NCBI RefSeq assembly: GCF_002879885.1
Contig: NZ_PNYA01000033.1
Coordinates: forward strand, 19,202-83,201
Source of the DNA: Trinickia dabaoshanensis
GTDB lineage: Bacteria > Pseudomonadota > Gammaproteobacteria > Burkholderiales > Burkholderiaceae
Reading direction: 5' to 3'
Length of the DNA stretch: 64,000 nt
The translations under genes were made by a program, and so were the position numbers. How positions within the stretch are numbered: the first letter of the stretch is position 1; each line of letters opens with the position of its first letter. Below, one piece after another: positions 1 through 7,634 of the stretch. Under the pieces are notes generated by a model. That model saw nothing but the letters and a program-made list of their open reading frames with translations, ran no database searches and had not been told where the DNA came from.

Positions 1-32
1 TTGCCCCATCCTGCGTTCCGTTGGGATACAAG

Positions 33-53
33 CCTGCATCCCGTCGATGCAGG
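33..53. repeat. 8-bp perfect inverted repeat
   Basis: CCTGCATC and GATGCAGG are separated by five bases. The hairpin sits 114 bases beyond the 3' end of the leftmost gene and has no T-tract, so it is at best a weak terminator or an operator of a gene outside the window. Bases 1-166 hold nothing else that I can recognise. Confidence 0.4.
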
Positions 54-166
54 ACTATCCACTCAATGTGGAGCGGCGACAATCGACGTTTATTTGAGCG
101 ATGCAGAAGAAAAACTAATACCTGAAGGCGCCCATTCGGACCGGTAAGCGACCGCTTTCCGATCAG

Positions 167-922
167 TCAGCCCAGTTGCTTGTGCAGCTCCCGATAGCGC
201 ACCGGCGGTACGCCATGAACGAGCCGGAATGCAAGCGAAAACTTGCTCGCACTCGCAAATCCGAAGTCATATGCGATAGCCGCGAGGCTCCTTCTCGTGC
301 CGACGACCTGCTCCGTCGCATACACCACGCGGGCCCGTTGCACGAACTCGCTCCATGTCATCGACAATTCGTCCGCAAAGCGCCTATTGAGCGTACGTTC
401 CGAAACCTTCGCCGCTTTCGCGACATCGGCAAAACTGAGCGGCCCGGTCAGCATCGACAACGTAAATGCCAGCGCGCGCTCCAAATCGTTCGACACCGCG
501 CGCGGAAACCACAGCGCCTCGGGCTGTCGCGCCGCTTCTGTTGCGATATGTCCCAACGAAATGAAGAACGGCGCGGCCGCCGGATCGTCTCGCGCCGCCG
601 TTTCGTGCCAACGCACCGCGTGCATGACCATCTCTCGAATCAGCGGCGAAACGCGAAACACGGCGCAACGAGCGGAAGGCACCGCCATATGCGCCGCGTC
701 GAACAATACCGATGCCGACGTCGCGGGTTTCTCGGCCCGAACGCGGATAGCCGTGTTCGCCGCAATCAAAGCAGCGCGATGCGGTGGCAGCAGCCAACTG
801 CGCGTCTCGGTATCCAGTTGGAAAGCGCCATGCGACGCGTACAGCAAGTAATGCTGGGGAAACGTCCTGATGCCGGTGTCGATCGGCTCGGAAAATTGGC
901 GATGAAAGGCGTGGGAAGTCAC
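167..922 (-). CDS. AraC-family transcriptional regulator
   Basis: This is a 251-residue DNA-binding regulator. The C-terminal third carries the double helix-turn-helix of the AraC/XylS family. The first helix pair is around residues 160-185 (LSFADVAKAAKVSERTLNRR) and the second around 210-240 (RSLAAIAYDFGFAS). The N-terminal half is a probable cupin-like effector-binding region with no diagnostic motif. The chosen start is GTG at 922, preceded by a GAGAAGG ribosome binding site; there is no good in-frame ATG. It lies 51 bases downstream of a SnoaL-like gene on the same strand, which may belong to the same unit. The effector is unknown. Confidence 0.85.
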   Translation of the reverse strand: MTSHAFHRQFSEPIDTGIRTFPQHYLLYASHGAFQLDTETRSWLLPPHRAALIAANTAIRVRAEKPATSASVLFDAAHMAVPSARCAVFRVSPLIREMVMHAVRWHETAARDDPAAAPFFISLGHIATEAARQPEALWFPRAVSNDLERALAFTLSMLTGPLSFADVAKAAKVSERTLNRRFADELSMTWSEFVQRARVVYATEQVVGTRRSLAAIAYDFGFASASKFSLAFRLVHGVPPVRYRELHKQLG

Positions 923-973
923 GTGGCGGCACCTTCTCGATGCGATGGGCGTACCGTAACATCGAATCGCGAT

Positions 974-1429
974 TCAGCCGCGCGTACAGGCCAGGCCGGG
1001 GTCCGGAAGTGCGTTCAATTGCTGCATCAGCGACATGGTGTCGAACAGCGCCCAATGCTCCGAGACGACGTCATGGCGAATTCGGAACGTACGATATTGC
1101 GCCACGTTGATGAGCGCCCCCGTCGGCGCTATGCCGCGGAATACTCCGGTATGCCGAGCATGGACACAAAGCCGCAGTATCACGAGATCCAATTGCGCAA
1201 CCGCATGCGCGATCTCGTGCCGAGTCTCGGAAAAAGCGGCGTTGAAGCGATCCACCATCGCGGCATGGCCACGGGCGTCGGACGGCACGTACGCGTGGTC
1301 GAGATAATCTTCGGTGACCAAGTCGAAGACGGCCCGCGAGTCGCGGCCGTTCCACACGACCTGCATGAACCGGGCCGCAACGGCGACGCGCGAATCGCCG
1401 TGGGCGGGAAGATCGGTCAGTTCCGGCAT
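974..1429 (-). CDS. SnoaL-like / ester cyclase family protein
   Basis: This is a 151-residue protein of the NTF2-like SnoaL fold, usually annotated as ester cyclase or nuclear transport factor 2 family. The N-terminal helix region has the usual pattern of variable residues around MQVVWNGRDS and VFDLVTEDYLDH, followed by the GHAAMVDRFNAAF region. The ATG at 1429 is favoured because GGAGGAAA stands just upstream. A longer frame exists but would run into the end of the LysR gene. Family members act on small organic substrates and the substrate here cannot be read from sequence. It is co-directional with the LysR gene upstream and the AraC gene downstream. Confidence 0.7.
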   Translation of the reverse strand: MPELTDLPAHGDSRVAVAARFMQVVWNGRDSRAVFDLVTEDYLDHAYVPSDARGHAAMVDRFNAAFSETRHEIAHAVAQLDLVILRLCVHARHTGVFRGIAPTGALINVAQYRTFRIRHDVVSEHWALFDTMSLMQQLNALPDPGLACTRG

Positions 1430-1532
1430 GGCATTTCCTCCGTGTTGAATGGCGCAAATGTTAGTGCGCGCCGAACGAAGGAAATACACCGCGAGCGCCA
1501 GAAGCTGGCCGTTTTCCGCCAATCCGTGTCGA

Positions 1533-2432
1533 TCAGGCGTTTCCCTGCTCGCGCACGAAGTCGATGAAGGCGCGCAGCGGCGCCGGTACATGGCGGCGGC
1601 CGGGGTAGTAAAGAAACGGACCGGTAAAGGAAACTTGCCACGATTCGAGCACGGGCGCGAGCGCCCCGCTCTCGAGGTACGGCCGAAGCATGTCCTCGAA
1701 TAGATGCACGATGCCGCCGCCCGAGGCCGCCACGCGAATCGCGAACTCCAGCGCCAACGCCGGTTTCACGAGCAACGGGCCGCCCGGGTCCAACCGATAG
1801 CTTTCCTCGCCACGCTCGAAACACCAGGTCACCATGGCCCCGCCCGAAAACTGGATACGCAAGCACGCATGTTCGAGCAGCTCGCGCGGATGCGTGGGCT
1901 TGCCGTGGGCCTCCAGGTAACTCGGCGCGGCAGCGGTGACGAAGCGCTGGACGCGCGGGCCGATCGGCACCGCGATCATGTCTTGTTCGAGCCGCTCGTC
2001 GTAGCGGATGCCCGCGTCGCAGCCGATCGACAGCAGATCGACGAAACCATCCTCGGCGACGACTTCCACCCGGACGCCGGGGTATTGCTTGATGAACGCA
2101 CTGACGATGTCGGGCAAAAACGTATAGGTCGCGCTCGACGGCACATTCAGCCGTAGCGTGCCGGTGGGCGTATCGCGGAACGTATTGAGGACATCGAGGG
2201 TTTCTTGCATTTCGCCGAACAGCGGCATCAACCGGTCGAGCAAGTGCGCGCCCGCCTCGGTCGGTGAGACGCTGCGCGTCGTGCGATGGAGCAAGCGCAG
2301 ACCGAGCTTCGTCTCCAAGCGTTTGACCGCCGTGCTCAAGCTCGATGCCGACACGCCGCTCGCGCGCGCGGCATCGCGAAACCCTCCCGCCCGCGCCACC
2401 GACGCAAACGCTGCAAGGTCATTGAAATCCAT
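1533..2432 (-). CDS. LysR-family transcriptional regulator
   Basis: This is a 299-residue regulator of normal LysR length. Residues 1-60 form the winged helix-turn-helix (ARASGVSASSLSTAVKRLE and the LHRTTRSVSPTEAG wing). Residues 90-295 form the periplasmic-binding-protein-like effector domain. It is divergent from an aldo/keto reductase gene with 107 bases between them, the classic arrangement for a LysR protein regulating its neighbour. A palindrome in that gap (2451-2467) is a likely operator. It belongs to the subgroup often described as acting on oxidoreductase genes, but the inducer is unknown. Confidence 0.9.
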   Translation of the reverse strand: MDFNDLAAFASVARAGGFRDAARASGVSASSLSTAVKRLETKLGLRLLHRTTRSVSPTEAGAHLLDRLMPLFGEMQETLDVLNTFRDTPTGTLRLNVPSSATYTFLPDIVSAFIKQYPGVRVEVVAEDGFVDLLSIGCDAGIRYDERLEQDMIAVPIGPRVQRFVTAAAPSYLEAHGKPTHPRELLEHACLRIQFSGGAMVTWCFERGEESYRLDPGGPLLVKPALALEFAIRVAASGGGIVHLFEDMLRPYLESGALAPVLESWQVSFTGPFLYYPGRRHVPAPLRAFIDFVREQGNA

Positions 2433-2450
2433 GCTCGACTGTTCCCGATT

Positions 2451-2467
2451 TTGAACAACCCGTTCAA
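2451..2467. promoter_or_regulatory. LysR-type operator palindrome
   Basis: TTGAAC-AACCC-GTTCAA is a perfect 6-bp inverted repeat with a 5-base centre. It sits between the divergent LysR and aldo/keto reductase genes, close to the regulator's start codon. Its size and symmetry fit a LysR-family recognition site. Binding is inferred from position and symmetry only. Confidence 0.5.
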
Positions 2468-2539
2468 CTTAAATCGGATTATCGAACAGCGCAATCGCTC
2501 TCATACTGGGCTCAGTGATTCCCTTTTACGGAGACCGAC

Positions 2540-3421
2540 ATGTCCCAACCCATCGTTCAAACGAGCTTCACCCTTGCGGGGCGCACCGTGCGCCGCCTCG
2601 GCTATGGCGCCATGCAATTGAGCGGCCCCGGCGTATTCGGCCCGCCGAGCGACCGCCAAGCGGCGGTCAGCGTACTGCGCGAAGCAATCGCCGCCGGCGT
2701 CGAGCACATCGATACGAGCGACTTTTACGGCCCGCACGTGACGAATCAGATCATTCGCGAAGCGCTTCATCCCTATCCGCAATCATTGGTAATCGTGACG
2801 AAAATCGGCGCCGTCCGCGGACACGACGGCGCTTGGCTACCGGCGCAAGAGCCGGAAGATCTGCGACGCGCCGTGGAAGACAACCTACGCAACTTGAAGT
2901 TGGACGTGCTCGACATCGTCAACTTGCGTTTGATGTTCGACACGCATGGGCCCGCGGAAGGATCGATCGAACGCCAGATGACGGCACTCGCTCAACTGCA
3001 ACGCGATGGCCTCGTCCGGCACATCGGCATCAGCAACGCGACCGCAACGCAAATCGACGAGGCCCAACGCATCGCCCCCATCGTTTGCGTGCAGAACCAT
3101 TACAACCTATTGCACCGGCAGGACGATGCGCTCATCGATCGACTGGCCGGTCAAGGGATCGCTTATGTTCCGTACTTCCCGCTCGGCGGATTTTCGCGGA
3201 TTCAGTCGGAGGCGCTATCGGCCATCGCGGCCAAGATCGGCGCAACGCCGATGCAAACGGCACTCGCGTGGCTCATGCACCGGTCACCGAACATTCTCTT
3301 GATCCCGGGGACGTCGTCCGTCGAGCATCTGCGCGAGAACATGCGCGCCGATGCATTGCGTCTGTCCGAAGAAACGCTAGCCGAGTTGGAGTCGGTCGGT
3401 GGATCGGAGCCGCGCAGCTAA
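2540..3421 (+). CDS. Aldo/keto reductase family oxidoreductase
   Basis: This is a 293-residue NADPH-dependent (beta/alpha)8 oxidoreductase, expected in the cytoplasm. The catalytic Asp and Tyr are in DTSDFYGP and the Lys is in VTKIG. The position usually occupied by the catalytic His is replaced by the VNLR-type sequence (DIVNLRLMF) common in this AKR subgroup. The C-terminal phosphate-binding loop shows LIPGTSSVEHLREN. GGAGA precedes the ATG at 2540. It is transcribed away from the LysR gene, which probably controls it. The natural carbonyl substrate is unknown. Confidence 0.85.
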   Translation: MSQPIVQTSFTLAGRTVRRLGYGAMQLSGPGVFGPPSDRQAAVSVLREAIAAGVEHIDTSDFYGPHVTNQIIREALHPYPQSLVIVTKIGAVRGHDGAWLPAQEPEDLRRAVEDNLRNLKLDVLDIVNLRLMFDTHGPAEGSIERQMTALAQLQRDGLVRHIGISNATATQIDEAQRIAPIVCVQNHYNLLHRQDDALIDRLAGQGIAYVPYFPLGGFSRIQSEALSAIAAKIGATPMQTALAWLMHRSPNILLIPGTSSVEHLRENMRADALRLSEETLAELESVGGSEPRS

Positions 3422-3426
3422 CTTAG

Positions 3427-4131
3427 TTATCGCAACTCGCCAAGCGGCTTTCGTTGCTTGCCCTGCTCGTCGAAATTGTCGGCCGCGAGCCACGCTTTGA
3501 ACGCCCGTTTTTGCGCCGGCCATTCGCTATCGAGAATCGAAAACCAGGCAGTGTCGCGGCTGCGGCCCTTGTAGACCAACGCTTGGCGGAAAATACCCTC
3601 GAACGTGAAGCCGAGCCGCTGCGCCGCCGCGCGCGAAGGGGCGTTCAAACTATCGCACTTCCATTCGTAGCGCCGATAGCCGAGTTCGTCGAAAACGTAC
3701 GACATCAATAAGAATTGCGCTTCGGTGGAGATAGGCGTGCGTTTGAGCAGCGGCGAAAACGTCACATGGCCCACCTCGATGACGCCGTGCGCCGGATCGA
3801 TACGCATCAGCGCCAAGGTACCGACGGCTTTTCCGGTCTTGCGGTCGATGACCGCGAAGTGCCGGGGGTCGGTACTGCGCGCCGCCGCTTCGGCGTGCCG
3901 CCGGTACACTTCCTCGTCGTCGAAGGGGCCCACGCTCAGATATGTCCAGTCCCGCGCATCCGGCGCCTCGCGATAAGCCGCGAAGAGGTCCGCGGCATGG
4001 CGGGCCGCGTCGAGCGGTTCGACGCGGCAATAGGTCCCCTCGAGCGTTACCGCTCCGGGCAAAGGCCGCGGCGACCACCCGGGCACGGGCGCGCCGACCG
4101 GTTGGCCATATTCGTTCGTCAGAGTGCTCAT
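3427..4131 (-). CDS. GNAT-family N-acetyltransferase (RimJ/RimL type)
   Basis: This protein of about 234 residues transfers an acetyl group from acetyl-CoA. It has the layout of the large RimJ/RimL-like group: TLEGTYCRVEPLD near the N-terminus, the GTLALMRIDPAHGVIEVGHV strands in the middle, and NAPSRAAAQRLGFTFEG for CoA binding near the C-terminus. I use the ATG at 4131, just after a GGGGGA run; an in-frame ATG at 4200 would add 23 unlikely residues. It ends five bases from the aldo/keto reductase stop, so the two are convergent. It is divergent from the MocR gene, and the acceptor substrate is unknown. Confidence 0.8.
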   Translation of the reverse strand: MSTLTNEYGQPVGAPVPGWSPRPLPGAVTLEGTYCRVEPLDAARHAADLFAAYREAPDARDWTYLSVGPFDDEEVYRRHAEAAARSTDPRHFAVIDRKTGKAVGTLALMRIDPAHGVIEVGHVTFSPLLKRTPISTEAQFLLMSYVFDELGYRRYEWKCDSLNAPSRAAAQRLGFTFEGIFRQALVYKGRSRDTAWFSILDSEWPAQKRAFKAWLAADNFDEQGKQRKPLGELR

Positions 4132-4178
4132 GGGTTCCCCCGCATTGGTGTCGTCGAGGGAACACTTTAGAATCTTGC

Positions 4179-4200
4179 GTGGCTCATCGAAAAGAGCCAC
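4179..4200. promoter_or_regulatory. Inverted repeat between GNAT and MocR genes
   Basis: GTGGCTC and GAGCCAC form a 7-bp inverted repeat with 8 bases between the arms. A further GGTGCCAC half-site-like sequence lies at 4218-4225. MocR proteins commonly bind repeated half-sites in the gap next to their own gene, so this is a candidate autoregulatory operator. This is inference from position. Confidence 0.4.
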
Positions 4201-4274
4201 ATCTTCACTATTTTATGGTGCCACGAGTACGGCGCCTCGATCCACCTCGCCGCACCCTGGAACTGGACCGCCGC

Positions 4275-5801
4275 ATGTTGACGCTCGACGCATCCGCCGA
4301 CCCGGTGCTCACGCTGTTGTTGGAGACGCCGCTCGTCAAAGACCGAAGCGGAGTTTCTCTGCAACGGCAACTGCATCAACGCATCCGCGGCGCGATCTTG
4401 GACGGACGGTTGCCGTCGGGCTGCCGGTTGCCGGGCTCGCGTGCGCTCGCAACCGCGCTCGGCATCTCGCGCAACAGCGTGACGGCGGTGTACGAGTTGC
4501 TCGGCACCGAGGGGTATATCGCGCCAAGCCGGCAAGGCACGCGTGTGAGCCTGCTCGAGAGGCCGGCGCCGCGGCCCCGCACGGCGCGGCAAGCGGCCGC
4601 GCCCGAACTCGCGCGGCGCGCCCATCAAGTGCGCACCAGCTCGCTCGCCGCGGGCGATACGCTGCCGCTGCGCCCCGGCGTGCCGGCGCTTGCCCGGTTT
4701 CCGCTCGGCGCTTGGAAACGATGCTTGGACCGCGCCGTCCGGCACGCGGGCGTCGCCGGCCTTTCGTACGGCGACCCGCAAGGCGAGCTAGCGCTGCGCG
4801 AGGCGATCATGCGGCACCTCGCGGTGGCGCGCGGCGTTCGCTGCGAGCCCGAACAGATCGTCATCACCGAGGGCGCGCAAGAAGCGCTCACATGGTGCGT
4901 GCGCCTGGTCACGAATCCGGGCGACAAGGCTTGGGTGGAAGATCCGGGCTACCGGGGCGCGAAGTCGGCCATGGCCTGCGGCGATCTCGACGTGATACCG
5001 ATGCGCGTCGACGCAAGCGGCTTGAATGTACCGGAAGCGGCCTGGAGGACCCACACGCCGCGGCTCATCTACACCTCCCCGTCGCATCAATATCCGACAG
5101 GCGCGGTCCTCACGGCCGCGCGCCGGCTCGATCTGATCGCGAAAGCCCAGCGGCACGGCGCCTGGATCGTCGAAGACGACTACGACAGCGAGTACCGCCA
5201 TGCCGGCGAGCTAGTGGCCGCGATGCAGGGCCTCGTTGCGCATGCGCCCGTGCTCTACGTCGGCACGTTCAGCAAAACGCTGTTCCCTTCGTTGCGCCTC
5301 GGATTCCTCGTGCTGCCGGCATCTCTGGCCGCTCCGGCAGCCGCGCTGCTCCGAGAGGCGCTGCGCGGCGGCCATCGTTACGAGCAACTCGCACTCGCGG
5401 AATTCATCGAGAGCGGACAATTCAGCCGCCACCTCGGGCGGATGCGGCGCCTTTACAAACGCAGGCAAGATGCGTTGCGAGCCGCGTTGACCCAGTACCT
5501 CGACGTCCCGCACGTCGTGGCGGGCGGCGACAGCGGCATGCATCTGACGATCAGGCTGCCGGCCGAGTATCCCGACGAACGCATTGCGCAAGCCGCGCGC
5601 GGATTCGACATGGCGCCGATGCCGCTATCGCGCTTCGCCATGTGCCCTCAGCCTGAAGACAACGGCCTCGTGCTCGGTTACGGCAACACGTCGGAATCGC
5701 TGTTCCCCGCGCTCGTTCAACGTTTGTCCGCGCTGATCCGAAGCGAGCGCCGGGCCGTCGACACGACGGGCGGCGGCTCCCGAAAGCGGCGGGCCCTTTA
5801 G
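4275..5801 (+). CDS. MocR-type regulator (GntR wHTH plus aminotransferase domain)
   Basis: This is a 508-residue fusion regulator of the MocR/PdxR family. An N-terminal GntR winged helix (about residues 27-92, LPGSRALATALGISRNSVTA) is followed by a fold-type I aminotransferase-like domain. The PLP-binding signs are YTSPSHQYPTG, the EDDYDSEY aspartate and the Schiff-base lysine in GTFSKTLFPSLR. Such proteins sense PLP or an amino-acid-PLP adduct and control vitamin B6 or amino acid genes. I chose the ATG at 4275; the ATG at 4215 would add 20 residues and cannot be excluded. It is divergent from the GNAT gene, and no pdx genes are nearby. Confidence 0.85.
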   Translation: MLTLDASADPVLTLLLETPLVKDRSGVSLQRQLHQRIRGAILDGRLPSGCRLPGSRALATALGISRNSVTAVYELLGTEGYIAPSRQGTRVSLLERPAPRPRTARQAAAPELARRAHQVRTSSLAAGDTLPLRPGVPALARFPLGAWKRCLDRAVRHAGVAGLSYGDPQGELALREAIMRHLAVARGVRCEPEQIVITEGAQEALTWCVRLVTNPGDKAWVEDPGYRGAKSAMACGDLDVIPMRVDASGLNVPEAAWRTHTPRLIYTSPSHQYPTGAVLTAARRLDLIAKAQRHGAWIVEDDYDSEYRHAGELVAAMQGLVAHAPVLYVGTFSKTLFPSLRLGFLVLPASLAAPAAALLREALRGGHRYEQLALAEFIESGQFSRHLGRMRRLYKRRQDALRAALTQYLDVPHVVAGGDSGMHLTIRLPAEYPDERIAQAARGFDMAPMPLSRFAMCPQPEDNGLVLGYGNTSESLFPALVQRLSALIRSERRAVDTTGGGSRKRRAL

Positions 5802-5849
5802 GACTGCGTACAATACGCGCTGATCGATCCAACCTGCGGGACGCAAGCC

Positions 5850-6131
5850 ATGGCAATGAAGAAATTCGACCTTGAAAAGAACAAGGCGTTGAAACTGACT
5901 CAATCGTTGAAACAGTCGCAATCGGAACGCTTCGGCAAAGGGGCCACCGAAAGCCCGGCCAATCGCCGCGAACAGCGCAAGCTCGACCAGGCCAAAGGCC
6001 TCGTGCCGTTTGCCTGCAAGCTCGACGGCGAACTCGTCGCGGCGCTCAAGGCGCGCGCGGCCGCCCACCCCGAAGGCATGACCGGCGTGCTCGAGGATCT
6101 GCTCCGCCCCGCGCTCACGAAGGGCGACTGA
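5850..6131 (+). CDS. Small hypothetical protein with C-terminal ribbon-helix-helix-like segment
   Basis: This is a 93-residue protein I do not recognise by name. The first 50 residues are Lys/Gln/Ser-rich and very polar (LKLTQSLKQSQSERFGKG), probably disordered. The last 35 residues (VPFACKLDGELVAALKARAA and GVLEDLLRPAL) look like a short strand followed by two helices, reminiscent of ribbon-helix-helix DNA-binding proteins. A TACAAT hexamer at 5809-5814 could be its own -10 element. It starts 48 bases after the MocR stop. Its function is unknown. Confidence 0.65.
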   Translation: MAMKKFDLEKNKALKLTQSLKQSQSERFGKGATESPANRREQRKLDQAKGLVPFACKLDGELVAALKARAAAHPEGMTGVLEDLLRPALTKGD

Positions 6132-6281
6132 GCGCGCAACGCGCGCGCACGGGCAGCGCGCACCCCGTAATGCAGCGTTACCAATCTCGCATAGCGCTTT
6201 CACATGTATCGCGGTCATGCCCCTACACTGGGCTCGTCTTCCACAGAAACGAGCGCAGGCAACGCGCAAGGAGTAGACCAA

Positions 6282-6587
6282 ATGAACAAGAAGCTCGTCG
6301 CAGCGGTACTCGGCGCCGGTATTGCGGCGCTCGCAATGTCCAAGGCAGCTTCGGCCCACGTCGATCTGGCGGTCGGCATCGGCATTCCTGCAGCTCCGGT
6401 ATACGTGGCTCCGCCCGAGGTGGCGTACGCACCGCCGCCGGTCGCGGTCGGCTACTACGGCGGCTACTACGGCGGCGACGGCTGGCGCGAACGCGAATGG
6501 CACCGCCGTGAGTGGCGCGAGCATGAATGGCGCGAACACGAATGGCGTGAGCACCACGACCGCGGTTGGGGCTGGGGCCGCGACTAA
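6282..6587 (+). CDS. Small secreted protein with Trp/Arg/His/Glu repeats
   Basis: This 101-residue protein begins with a clear signal peptide (MNKKLVAAVLGAGIAALAMS, cleavage probably after KAASA). A Pro/Val/Ala-rich stretch and a YYGGYYGGDGW segment follow. The C-terminal tail is built from W-R-E-H-E units encoded by a degenerate 15-base repeat. AAGGAG lies before the ATG at 6282. Such proteins are common in Burkholderiaceae and lack a known function. The His/Glu tail could bind metal, but that is a guess. Confidence 0.7.
   Translation: MNKKLVAAVLGAGIAALAMSKAASAHVDLAVGIGIPAAPVYVAPPEVAYAPPPVAVGYYGGYYGGDGWREREWHRREWREHEWREHEWREHHDRGWGWGRD
6508..6558 (+). repeat. Degenerate 15-base tandem repeat inside the small secreted protein
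   Basis: About three copies of a unit like TGGCGCGAACACGAA run head to tail and encode repeated W-R-E-H-E. The copies differ mostly at third codon positions. The repeat lies in frame, so unit gain or loss would change protein length by five residues. Confidence 0.6.
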
Positions 6588-6605
6588 CGCGCCCCCAAGC
6601 TAGGC

Positions 6606-6625
6606 GGGCGCCGGTTACGGCGCCC
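6606..6625. terminator. Hairpin between convergent genes (small secreted protein / egtD)
   Basis: GGGCGCCG and CGGCGCCC flank a GTTA loop in a perfect 8-bp stem, placed where two convergent genes meet and overlapping the egtD stop codon. There is no clear T-run, so termination would depend on stem strength. It could serve both strands. Confidence 0.5.
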
Positions 6626-7634
6626 CCGTCCCGCCCGCGGGACTTTCTAGCCAATGCACGCTGAACAAGCGCGCTTCGTCGGTCCACACGGGCCCCGGCC
6701 GAAAACCCGCGGACGCAGCCAGCTTTCGAAACCCCTCGATCGTAAATTTGTGCGAATTCTCCGTGTGCAGGCTCTCGCCTTCCGCAAAACTGAAATCGTG
6801 CCCCGCCACGCGCACGGTTTGCGCACACCGGCTCAAGAGATGCATCTCGATCCTGCATCGGCGCGGATCGTAAAACGCGTAATGCGCGAATTGCCGTAGA
6901 TCGAAATCGGCCCCCAATTCCACATTCGCTCTGCGCAACAAATTCAAATTGAACGCCGCGGTGACGCCCTGCGCATCGTTATAAGCGCGATGCAAGGTTT
7001 GCGGATCCTTGACGAGATCGACGCCGACGAGCAGCCCCCCGCCCTGGAGCAACCGCGCCGCGAGCCGCAAGAAGGCCAGCGCTTCGTCCGAATCGAAGTT
7101 GCCGATGGTCGAGCCCGGGAAGAATCCCACGCGGCGCCCGGTGCAATCGTCGAGCGCCGAGAGCTGCGCTTCTTTCATGTAATCGGCCGCGATCGGCCGG
7201 ACCTGAAGCCACGGGCAATCGGCATGCAAGCGCCGCGAAGCCTCCTCCAAATGCGCGGCCGAAATGTCGATGGGAACATACCGGCGCGGCAACGCGTGAG
7301 CATCGAAGGCACGCAACAACACGCGAATCTTTTCCAGCGAGCCCGCCCCGAACTCGATGAGCTCGGCCTGCGCACCCATCACGGCAGCCATCTCGCGCCC
7401 ATGGCGCTCGAGGATGCGCCGCTCGGTACGCGTGGGATAGTACTCGGGCAACTCGCAGATGCGGTCGAACAGCGCGGAGCCTTCGGCATCGTAGAAGTAT
7501 TTCGGCGCGATGCTGCGCGGGCTCTTCGATAAGCCGGCCAGCAAGTCTCGGCAAAATGCGTTCTCTGCCAGGTCGGCTGCTCGATGCCGAAGGGGCGCGC
7601 CCGTAAGCGCCGATGCTTCAGTTGTCTCGTACAA
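6615..7634 (-). CDS. egtD: L-histidine N-alpha-methyltransferase EgtD
   Basis: This 339-residue SAM-dependent enzyme trimethylates histidine to hercynine, the first step of ergothioneine synthesis. The family pattern is clear: SPRSIAPKYFYDAEGSALFD near the N-terminus, ICELPEYYPTRTERRIL, the SAM-binding LIEFGAGSLEKIR, and FFPGSTIGNFD in the middle. The last residues include the ENSHKFTIEGF segment typical of EgtD. The gene overlaps the end of egtB by 17 bases, which implies translational coupling. Its length is close to that of known EgtD proteins, and I see no missing residues. Confidence 0.93.
   Translation of the reverse strand: MYETTEASALTGAPLRHRAADLAENAFCRDLLAGLSKSPRSIAPKYFYDAEGSALFDRICELPEYYPTRTERRILERHGREMAAVMGAQAELIEFGAGSLEKIRVLLRAFDAHALPRRYVPIDISAAHLEEASRRLHADCPWLQVRPIAADYMKEAQLSALDDCTGRRVGFFPGSTIGNFDSDEALAFLRLAARLLQGGGLLVGVDLVKDPQTLHRAYNDAQGVTAAFNLNLLRRANVELGADFDLRQFAHYAFYDPRRCRIEMHLLSRCAQTVRVAGHDFSFAEGESLHTENSHKFTIEGFRKLAASAGFRPGPVWTDEARLFSVHWLESPAGGTGAP

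Noticed and set aside
176..1567. 463-codon frame on the plus strand
   Set aside because: It is antisense to the AraC and SnoaL-like genes, Arg-rich, and without any domain.
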